Origin: Chthonomonadia bacterium
GTDB lineage: Bacteria > Armatimonadota > HRBIN16
DNA length: 64,000 nucleotides
Reading direction: 5' to 3'
NCBI GenBank assembly: GCA_013314755.1
Contig: JABUFA010000002.1
Span: 62,001 to 126,000, forward strand
Part shown: piece by piece, positions 33,888-40,430 of the stretch
Layout: every line of letters starts with the position of its first letter
How positions within the stretch are numbered: position 1 is the first letter of the stretch
Notes under the pieces: generated by a model
Told to the model about the DNA's origin: nothing
Database searches by the model: none
Seen by the model: the letters and a program-made list of their open reading frames with translations, nothing else
Position numbers and translations under genes: made by a program

Positions 33888-34387
33888 GGCACACCCAGTT
33901 CCTGCCTGATGCGCTTCTCCATCTGCTCTATCGATTCCCCGTCTGCCAGAACTCTGCCGTCCTTCCCTACCAGCACCAGATGTGGAATGCCCACGATGCG
34001 GTAAGCAGAAAAGGTGCTGCGGTCATCGGTATCGCGCATCACTGGATACTTGATCCCCTTTTCACGCAGAACCTGCGCGATGTCGTCGGGCTTACCCGAA
34101 GCGTCATGCACGCCGACCACCACCAGCCCTCGTGAGGAGTACCGCGCGTATAGTCGGGCTACCTCCGGCAGCCCAGCCATGCAGCTTCCTCACCACACCG
34201 CCCAGAAGTCCAGCAGAACCAGCTTGCCCCGCAACGACTGCATCTGCACCGCTTCACCGTTGAACCACCGAGACGCGCTAAGTTCCGGCGCAGGCATTTG
34301 CGTCATCGGGCGGCGAAAGCAGACCCGCAACTGCATCCCTACCACGACGACCAGCCCCAGCATGACCAACAGCCGTATTACCTTCAT
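33884..34387 (-). CDS. TlpA-like thioredoxin with UGA at first Cys of CxxC (candidate selenoprotein)
   Basis: One continuous frame of 167 codons is interrupted only by TGA at 34190-34192. Residues 1-24 form a membrane anchor or signal. After APELSASRWFNGEAV comes the thioredoxin strand LVLLDFWAVW, then TGA, then GSCMAGLPEVARLY. The family has WCxxC here, so TGA stands exactly for the first cysteine, giving UGSC if read as selenocysteine (residue 66). The cis-Pro loop (IVGIPHLVLV) and the rest are intact. A hairpin with a GGA loop begins 15 bases after the UGA. It could also be a nonsense mutation or an error. It leads an operon with fruK and an MFS gene. Confidence 0.7.
34156..34174 (-). promoter_or_regulatory. 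Candidate bacterial SECIS-like hairpin
   Basis: On the minus strand GGGCTGCC-GGA-GGTAGCCC forms an 8-bp stem (one G-U pair) with a 3-base loop beginning with G. The loop starts 23 bases after the UGA at 34190-34192. Bacterial SECIS elements are generally a short stem-loop with G at the first loop positions, about 16-37 bases from the UGA, so this fits. GC-rich coding DNA can form such hairpins by chance, so it is supportive only. Confidence 0.45.
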
Positions 34388-34474
34388 TCTCTGCCAATCG
34401 CCTCCGTACTGCCTATTCTACCAGACTTACGCAGCGACGTGTATGGATATCTCCGCTGCCTAAGGCAACGGCGA

Positions 34475-34545
34475 GCCGAAGTTGTGGGCTGCGGAAACCT
34501 GCTCTATCAGGTTTTGCCAAGTGTTGCCTGCGATTTCGGGGCGCG
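34475..34545 (-). repeat. Partial composite hairpin repeat, copy E
   Basis: A degraded fragment with GAAGTTGTGGGCT (H5 end), AAACCTGCTCTATCAGGTTT (H2) and TGTTGCCTGCGATTTC (H1 linker and arm), on the order seen in copies B and C. It lies in the gap between the divergent TlpA-like gene and the secreted-protein gene at 34681. Confidence 0.6.
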
Positions 34546-34610
34546 AGGGCAAACAAAAAACTGCCCTCCTGATGCCTCGGCATTTCAGCCGCTATGTTGG
34601 TCAAAAACCC

Positions 34611-34638
34611 TTGACAAAAGCAAGGGGGGGGGTAGAAT
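34611..34638 (+). promoter_or_regulatory. Sigma70-type promoter of the secreted-protein gene
   Basis: A perfect TTGACA (34611-34616) and TAGAAT (34633-34638) are spaced 16 bases apart, the spacer holding a run of nine G. A strong AAGGAGG follows at 34665-34671, before the ATG at 34681. Confidence 0.75.
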
Positions 34639-34680
34639 GAATATCAGAAAGGACAAAAACTCGAAAGGAGGTTTGCTTCC

Positions 34681-36219
34681 ATGTGGCGCAACACCCTTTA
34701 CCTTGCTGTCATGATGCTGAGTGTGCTCCCTATAGCATCGGCACAATCCGTCTCCCTCAAGCCTCTACATGTCGATGCGAACCTTCGCGCAGCGATTGCC
34801 GTCTCCGGTCAATTCAACAGCCTCATTGTAGATGAAGGGCGCAACCTCACCCTGCCAGTGTGGGTTGCCGACTTCACCCCAGATGAAGAGGTAGACTTTG
34901 ACCAGATTGTTAGCCGCTCGTTCAGCCAGCTGGAGCTGCCGGAGGAGCCGGGCTGGGGGCTGTTCACGCCGGCAGGAAACTTCATGCAGTTACAGGTTCG
35001 CCTGACCGACACGCAGGGTCGTCTGGGGCGTGTGGAGTTTCGCGACCCGGAGACGTGGCAATTGATTGCCAGCCTGTGGGCGAACGCACAGCGCACGGAG
35101 GTATCGGGCACATTCTCCATTCCGTGGGACAGGCGGGAGCTGGTGGCGGAGGTTCTGAATGACACGGGCGGGGTTCTGGCGCGACTTGCGGTAGACGTGG
35201 GCAAGTTTGATACGGTGGTTCCGGTGTTGATTGAAAGTCCCTTCGAGCCGTTTTGTCTGGAGCCTAAAGGCTGTGCGCATTTTGGCATACAGCCAGAGGA
35301 CTTTTACGGCACGGTCGGCAACCCGTATCATCCTCCCGGTGTGAAAATCTCGCTGGAGTCTCTGGGACGCAGTTATAGCACTGTGTACCTGGACTTCGCC
35401 AACGACAGCTCAGGCACTTTGAGCATTTACCCCCCGTCTTCGCTATGGAATCTATGGCGTAAGAGGGTAATAGCCGACACGGTGAACCTCAGCAAGTTCA
35501 GAGTGGCAGACCCCCAGTCCTATGCTCAGCTGTCGCAGGCATTGAGCCAGGCGAGGCAGCAAGATGATTCCCGTCCAGTTTTGCCGGTGGAGGCGCTTCC
35601 CTACTCAGAAGGATGTGCCAGATGGAGAGTCAACTTCACTGGTCATGCAAAAGCAGTGCTGGCGATACCCTATGAGCGCAAGAAGCGAGACCGCACGCTG
35701 GATGCGTTCATCGCTGGCTTGGCAACGTATCTTGCCACACAGAAAGGTTTTCTCTCGGTACTGGTAGCTGCTGCCGCCAACAATTGGCTTCAATCTGAAG
35801 CGAACCAGCAGACATCTGGATTGAAACCGGGTGAGGTGATAGCATGGGGTGATGTGTATTCTGTAGTGGTAGACAGTGGTAAAGACGTAGCCCGTTGGGC
35901 AAACCTGACGCAGGAAGTTAGGATACTGGTGAAGGTGCGCTACCCCGACGGCTCGGAAGCACCGGCGACGGGTACTGTCAGCATTACCAGAGTTGAGCCT
36001 GACGTCCAACCGGCACCACCACCCGGACCAGTGTATGAAGTCGCCGTGCCGCATGAGGGGGTCACCGTGCAGGTGGGCAAAGGCTGGAAATATCGCTTCA
36101 AGCTGACGGCTGGCGGTGATGAACACATCTACGCTATACCGATGGTGGGCAATCCTCCTACCGTCACCCTCTACGTTCAGGTTGCCACCCCGCCGTCTCA
36201 GCCGCCGGGCGGTGAGTAG
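34681..36219 (+). CDS. Secreted protein of unknown function
   Basis: A 512-residue protein with a Sec signal peptide (LAVMMLSVLPIASA, cut before QS). The mature part looks beta-rich, with several strands of the form VRLTDTQGRLGRVEF and VRILVKVRYPDGSE, like sandwich domains. One helix-prone hydrophobic stretch lies near residue 350 (FIAGLATYLATQKGFLSVLV), and there is a proline-rich link (QPAPPPGP) before a last beta domain. No catalytic motif or family is recognised. It has its own strong promoter and a perfect hairpin after the stop, so it is a monocistronic exported protein. Confidence 0.72.
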   Translation: MWRNTLYLAVMMLSVLPIASAQSVSLKPLHVDANLRAAIAVSGQFNSLIVDEGRNLTLPVWVADFTPDEEVDFDQIVSRSFSQLELPEEPGWGLFTPAGNFMQLQVRLTDTQGRLGRVEFRDPETWQLIASLWANAQRTEVSGTFSIPWDRRELVAEVLNDTGGVLARLAVDVGKFDTVVPVLIESPFEPFCLEPKGCAHFGIQPEDFYGTVGNPYHPPGVKISLESLGRSYSTVYLDFANDSSGTLSIYPPSSLWNLWRKRVIADTVNLSKFRVADPQSYAQLSQALSQARQQDDSRPVLPVEALPYSEGCARWRVNFTGHAKAVLAIPYERKKRDRTLDAFIAGLATYLATQKGFLSVLVAAAANNWLQSEANQQTSGLKPGEVIAWGDVYSVVVDSGKDVARWANLTQEVRILVKVRYPDGSEAPATGTVSITRVEPDVQPAPPPGPVYEVAVPHEGVTVQVGKGWKYRFKLTAGGDEHIYAIPMVGNPPTVTLYVQVATPPSQPPGGE

Positions 36220-36229
36220 TCCCTTTACT

Positions 36230-36260
36230 ATCTCCTGCAGGCTGTGCGCCTGCAGGAGAT
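36230..36260. terminator. Bidirectional terminator-like hairpin
   Basis: A perfect 12-bp stem ATCTCCTGCAGG / CCTGCAGGAGAT with a 7-base loop lies between the convergent stops of the secreted-protein gene (36219) and the ProRS gene (36266). No T-run follows on either strand. Confidence 0.6.
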
Positions 36261-36265
36261 CTGCC

Positions 36266-37849
36266 TCACTGTTCCTGGGATCCGCGATACAGCAGCTCCT
36301 CCACCACAATCGCCACATCTTCCATCGCCACACGATGCGGGGCATGGTCACGACGCAGGCGCACCTCCACCACCCCTTCCGACGCGGAACGCCCAACCAC
36401 CACCTGCACCGGCACGCCTATCAGGTCGGCATCCTTGAACTTCGCGCCCGCCCGCTCATCGCGGTCATCAAACAGCACATCCACTCCCCGTTCGCGCAGG
36501 GTTGCATAGATACTCTCTGCCACCTGTTGAGATGCTTCGTCTGAGGGGTTCAGCAACAGGATGACCGCCTCAAAGGGGGCAATCTGCCTGTGCCAGACCA
36601 AGCCGTCGGTGTCGGCTCGCGCTTCCACCACCGTCGCCAGCAGACGCATCAGGTTCAATTCGCCAAAGGTTACCTGTATCGCCCGTTGCACCCCATCGGC
36701 GTCATCGTACGTTAGGTCGTGCGCTTCCTTCGGGCACCCAACCCAGCCGATGCTCGTGCCTGTCTTTTCCTCAAGACTCCCTCCGCAATGCACGCAGGCA
36801 TCCCCTTCCCCGCCGACGCGCACATCCGCCCAGCTCGGCTCGGCGAAATCGCGCCCCCAGCACACATGCACCCGATGCGCATCCGCCAGATTCGCCCCCA
36901 CCACAAAGCCCTGCATCTGCCGAACCGCCCAGTCGGCTATCAGCGGCACGCCCTCCAGCCCCACCGGACCCGCAAAGCCCACCGGCGCACGGCTGATTGC
37001 CTCTACCTGCTCTGCTGAAAGCATCTGCACCGTTTCCGCTCCCAGCACGCGCCCCACCTTGGGCAAACTTAGCTCGTGGTCCCCCCGCACCAGTACCGCC
37101 ACCGCCCTGCCATCCGCCTCCACCAGCAGTGTCTTGACCAGCGCAGAGGGCGGCACGTTCAGAAACGGCGCAACCTCCTCCACCGTACGCAGGTTGGGCG
37201 TTTGCACGACCTCCGCTGGCGGAACGCCATCACACGAAGCAGAACTTTCAGAGGGAACCGGCAGAGGACACCATTCGGGCAGAAACGCTCGTCCACACTG
37301 AGAACATCTTAGTAATCTGTCCTCACCGTCCTGCACCACGCCCACAATCTGCCAGCCATCTCCTTCTCCTGCCAGCACCTCCAGCCCCATCTGCCGGCAG
37401 GCATGAACAAGCGTATCGCGCACGAGAATCTCCGCCTCAGCTGCAGACTCCTCATCCGCCGTGAATGCCCACACCTGAAGAAGGAGGCGCTCCCGTGTTT
37501 CCAGCAAGCCCCCGCGCGGCTCCATCTGCTCGTCGCGATAACGGTTCCACGCATACCAGCGAAGCGGCAGCGCACGCCACGAACGCGCCACCGCCCCAAC
37601 CGCACGAAGCACCGCCTGTGCCGGCTCCTCTGTGGGCGTGACCACCTGCTCGAACCCTGCTCCCTCGAAAGCCTGCTCCAGCAGATGAACCATCCTGCGC
37701 AGGACACGCGCCCCCAGTGGCAGGAAGGTGTAGACCCCGCCCGCTTCCTTGCGCATAAAGCCCGCCCGGCGCAACAACCGTTCGTGCGTGCTGACCGCAT
37801 CGGCAGGCGCCTCCCGCAAAGTGTTCAGAAGGCTTGGTGAGGCACGCAT
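36266..37849 (-). CDS. proS: Divergent prolyl-tRNA synthetase (ProS-like)
   Basis: A 527-residue class II synthetase of bacterial ProRS type, with the YbaK-like editing insert in the middle (QTPNLRTVEEVAPFL and LVRGDHELSLPKVGRVLGAE). Motif 1 is clear (GVYTFLPLGARVLRRM). The catalytic motifs are altered. Motif 2, normally REF.MKD.YSF, reads RERLLLQVWAF. The GHIF.LGT.YS block reads GWVGCPKEAHDLTY, and motif 3, normally GIGVSR, reads FGELNLMRLLATVVE. The anticodon-binding domain is present. It may be a second, non-canonical ProRS or a fast-evolving functional one. It has AGGAGGC as ribosome-binding site. No T-box leader is seen. Confidence 0.8.
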   Translation of the reverse strand: MRASPSLLNTLREAPADAVSTHERLLRRAGFMRKEAGGVYTFLPLGARVLRRMVHLLEQAFEGAGFEQVVTPTEEPAQAVLRAVGAVARSWRALPLRWYAWNRYRDEQMEPRGGLLETRERLLLQVWAFTADEESAAEAEILVRDTLVHACRQMGLEVLAGEGDGWQIVGVVQDGEDRLLRCSQCGRAFLPEWCPLPVPSESSASCDGVPPAEVVQTPNLRTVEEVAPFLNVPPSALVKTLLVEADGRAVAVLVRGDHELSLPKVGRVLGAETVQMLSAEQVEAISRAPVGFAGPVGLEGVPLIADWAVRQMQGFVVGANLADAHRVHVCWGRDFAEPSWADVRVGGEGDACVHCGGSLEEKTGTSIGWVGCPKEAHDLTYDDADGVQRAIQVTFGELNLMRLLATVVEARADTDGLVWHRQIAPFEAVILLLNPSDEASQQVAESIYATLRERGVDVLFDDRDERAGAKFKDADLIGVPVQVVVGRSASEGVVEVRLRRDHAPHRVAMEDVAIVVEELLYRGSQEQ

Positions 37850-38078
37850 GGGAAGCCTCCTTAAAATATAAAAGATTTTGCGTTACATAATACGTCGCTG
37901 ACAGCTTGCCCTCCTGCACCATCTACAAGTGGCAGATGACGGATTCTCAGGAAGTATGCTGTTTGGCAATCATTGCAAAACCGACCCTTCCTGTTGCCCC
38001 CTGAAAACTGAGGAAAAGAGGCTTTCTGAGCCCTCTTGTCCAAGAAGCCTTCGGTGAGTTATAATCGCGCTACTACAG

Positions 38079-38160
38079 GGATATGGAGACAGAGTTACTG
38101 TTACTCACCCATCGCTACCTTGCCCCGCCGCAGGCAGGTTCTTGACGCGAGACCCGATTG
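38079..38160 (+). pseudogene. Frameshifted RHS core remnant
   Basis: The plus strand reads YRDMETELLLLTHRYLAP, then shifts frame within CCGCCGCAGGCAGG, and continues as AGRFLTRDPIGVERGVNLYA. This is the same RHS C-terminal core that occurs on the minus strand at 57.1, 58.6 and 60.0 kb (YYRDMETGLLLL, then RYLDPATGRFLTRDPIGV). The second half runs into the ankyrin frame that starts at 38142. The 290 bases before it, up to the ProRS start, hold nothing else clear. Confidence 0.7.
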
Positions 38161-38726
38161 GGGTGGAAAGAGGGGTGAACTTGTATGCGCACACGCGCAA
38201 CCAGCCCGTGGCGGTGCAGGGTAGAAGAGGCACTTTCGCGTGGGGTCCTGGCTTCAGGACCTCCTCTGGGAAGAGACCTAACCCTGGGGTCATCCGTTCG
38301 TTGGTTCGCGCAGGAGCGAAGTTGGATACTCGAGACAAGCTGGGCTATACCGCGCTAATGCACGCGGCGATTTGTGGCGAAGAGGAGCACGTTCGGTTGC
38401 TCCTGCAACTGGGTGCTAATCCCAACATGCCCAATGATGTGGGCGAGACCCCCCTGACTGCTGCCGCCCACTACGGTTTTGCCAGCATTGTGGAGACGTT
38501 GATTCGGCACGGTGCCGATGTCCACCACCGAGACGAGGCAGGATACACTCCGTTGATGTATGCAGCGTGCAGTGGCGTGCCGCGCTGCTTCTGGGTTCTT
38601 GTTCGCGCTGGAGCAGATATTGGAGCAGTGAGCAAGGATGGGCACACTGTGCTTTCTTTGGCGCGCGGACGGTTCGGCGACGATGTGCTCAAATTTCTGG
38701 TGGAACGCATCGGAGGCAGTTCATAA
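38142..38726 (+). CDS. Ankyrin-repeat protein joined to an RHS tip remnant
   Basis: A 194-residue frame. Residues 1-17 (MTRDPIGVERGVNLYAH) are RHS core. From about residue 50 there are four or so ankyrin repeats, with units such as GYTALMHAAICGEEEHVRLL, GETPLTAAAHYG and GYTPLMYAACSG. The ankyrin lipoprotein gene at 55729 also sits next to an orphan RHS tip, so ankyrin proteins and RHS tips are paired twice in this window. The start codon may not be genuine, because the RHS part is a remnant. It could be a displaced immunity gene fused by recombination to the tip. Confidence 0.55.
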   Translation: MTRDPIGVERGVNLYAHTRNQPVAVQGRRGTFAWGPGFRTSSGKRPNPGVIRSLVRAGAKLDTRDKLGYTALMHAAICGEEEHVRLLLQLGANPNMPNDVGETPLTAAAHYGFASIVETLIRHGADVHHRDEAGYTPLMYAACSGVPRCFWVLVRAGADIGAVSKDGHTVLSLARGRFGDDVLKFLVERIGGSS

Positions 38727-38730
38727 AACG

Positions 38731-38800
38731 ACATGGAGACGGGGTGACTGTTACTCACCCATCACTACCTTGCTCCCGCCACGGGCAGATTCCTGACCTG
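38731..38800 (+). pseudogene. Second, decayed RHS core remnant
   Basis: DNA reading DMETG-stop-LLLTHHYLAPATGRFLT-stop matches the RHS core block again, right after the ankyrin gene, with two stops. The ankyrin gene is therefore bracketed by two direct copies of the block. Confidence 0.6.
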
Positions 38801-38815
38801 AACCCGCCACCCACC

Positions 38816-39604
38816 TCAACTGCTGGCGCTGGAGTAGTGACGGGTGGCAAACCGCCAGAACGCCACCGCACACATCAGCAGGAACGCCGCCAGCCCCACG
38901 CCCACGGGCAACAGCCACCACTCCATCCTGCCCAGCATCGCTTTGGAAGGTATCGTGGCGATGAACGCTAACGGGATGACGAAGGTCAGGATGCGCTGGA
39001 CGATGCCCCGAAAGATGTCCGTCGGGAAGCGAGCCATATACAGGATGGTATCAATCAACGCGGAGAGGTTGTCCACCCGCACCAGCCAGAAAGAGAGGGT
39101 CATGGTGAGCAGGTAGAGCGAATAGTACATCGTCAGCCCGCTGAAGCACAGCACAAAGTACTCCACCACCTGTTCCAGCCCGGGCAGAGGGCGGATGCGC
39201 GACACCGCATACCCCAGCATCGCGAAAGAGCCTATCAGCGTGCCGATTTCGTCCATGTTCACAAAGCGGAACGACACCCAGAACAGGCTGGACACCGGCT
39301 TCACCACCACAAAGTCAAACGTGCCGAGCCGAATCAGGCTCGGCAACATGCCCAGGTTGCGGAAAAAGGTAATGCTGGCAACCGAACCCATCCAGTAGCT
39401 GGTCGCAACCAACAGAAAGGCATCGTTGCGGTCCCAGCCGGCGATGGCGTTCGTGCGGGCGTAAATCACCTCCACCAGCGCAACGAAGAAGAACAGCCAT
39501 GCGAAGTTCGTCAGCACCTTCGCCCAGAAGTTCGCGCGGAACTCAATCTCCCGCCGGAAGCCGTTGCGCCAGAACACCTTATACAACCGCCAGTAGCGAC
39601 GCAT
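38816..39604 (-). CDS. ABC-2 type transporter permease
   Basis: A 262-residue membrane protein with six hydrophobic segments, of the ABC-2 permease class often annotated as COG3694/DUF990. The start MRRYWRLYKVFWRNG at 39604 follows the upstream permease stop directly. A longer frame upstream is the opposite reading of that gene and is discarded. It probably pairs with the preceding permease as a heterodimer. No ATP-binding gene is adjacent. Confidence 0.82.
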   Translation of the reverse strand: MRRYWRLYKVFWRNGFRREIEFRANFWAKVLTNFAWLFFFVALVEVIYARTNAIAGWDRNDAFLLVATSYWMGSVASITFFRNLGMLPSLIRLGTFDFVVVKPVSSLFWVSFRFVNMDEIGTLIGSFAMLGYAVSRIRPLPGLEQVVEYFVLCFSGLTMYYSLYLLTMTLSFWLVRVDNLSALIDTILYMARFPTDIFRGIVQRILTFVIPLAFIATIPSKAMLGRMEWWLLPVGVGLAAFLLMCAVAFWRFATRHYSSASS

Positions 39605-39605
39605 C

Positions 39606-40430
39606 CTACATACCCACCCCTGTGTAGTACAGCAGACCCTTGCGCCAGAAGACCTTCGCCAGCAGATACAGAAACACCGTCCACACCACCTGCACGCCGA
39701 TACTCTGCCACGCCACCGATTCGGGCACTCGCGCCATGAATATCTCCGTCGGAAGGGCAACCGTGTACTGGAACGGCATATAGCGGCTCAGAGCCTGCAA
39801 CCACTCCGGGAACACGCCCACAGGCACCAGCTGCCCCGACAGGAACAGCATGGGAATATAGTAGATATTGTAGACGCTGAACACCTCCTGAAAGAACAGC
39901 GCGAGCAACCCCAGCGTATACGCCAGCATGAACGATACCACATGCCCCATCACCAGCGACAGCCAGAAGGTTACCCCCCAGTGGAACCGCACGTTCGTCA
40001 GATGGGGAGCATACAGCCATACCACCAGCGCCAGCATCGGCACAAACACCATCAGCCGAAACACCCGCCATGCCAGATTGCGGATGAAAGTGGTCTGCAG
40101 ATAGCTGAAGGGGCGCACCAGATACACCGAAAACTGCCCCTCTTTAATCTCCATCGCCACGTCCCACATCAGATGCGCGACGATGAAGTTGGTGAAGGTG
40201 ACCATACACAGGTAATACAGCACCATCTCGCCCGGCGCATACCCTCCGATGGAGGCGCGCCCGTTGTACGCGGATAGCCACACCAGCGGCATCACCACCG
40301 CCGGTATCACGTCAGTCAGAATCCAGATTACCGCCTGCCCGCGATACGCCAGCGAGTCCTGAAAATAGATGCTGAAAATCGCCCGAGCCTTGCGAAACCA
40401 AGTAACCCAACGCCTGCGCACTTCACTCAC
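39606..40430 (-). CDS. ABC-2 type transporter permease
   Basis: A 274-residue six-helix permease of the COG4587 type (MSEVRRRWVTWFRKAR start, GTG codon). It contains EIKEGQFSVYLVRPFSYL, typical of this family. Its GTG start overlaps the stop of the GHL10 gene and it is followed within a few bases by the second permease. The expected ATPase, usually upstream in such operons, is replaced here by a glycoside-hydrolase-like gene. The substrate is unknown. Confidence 0.82.
   Translation of the reverse strand: MSEVRRRWVTWFRKARAIFSIYFQDSLAYRGQAVIWILTDVIPAVVMPLVWLSAYNGRASIGGYAPGEMVLYYLCMVTFTNFIVAHLMWDVAMEIKEGQFSVYLVRPFSYLQTTFIRNLAWRVFRLMVFVPMLALVVWLYAPHLTNVRFHWGVTFWLSLVMGHVVSFMLAYTLGLLALFFQEVFSVYNIYYIPMLFLSGQLVPVGVFPEWLQALSRYMPFQYTVALPTEIFMARVPESVAWQSIGVQVVWTVFLYLLAKVFWRKGLLYYTGVGM

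Noticed and set aside
29583-34192. Two in-frame UGA codons as a sign that UGA is a sense codon in the whole genome
   Set aside because: Many intact genes in the window end in TGA at the expected place (for example the HAD gene, nadE, the nitrilase and the TlpA-like gene). UGA is therefore a normal stop here.
37850-38040. T-box or other leader RNA before the ProRS gene
   Set aside because: No specifier stem or antiterminator T-box sequence is recognisable; only a ribosome-binding site is seen.
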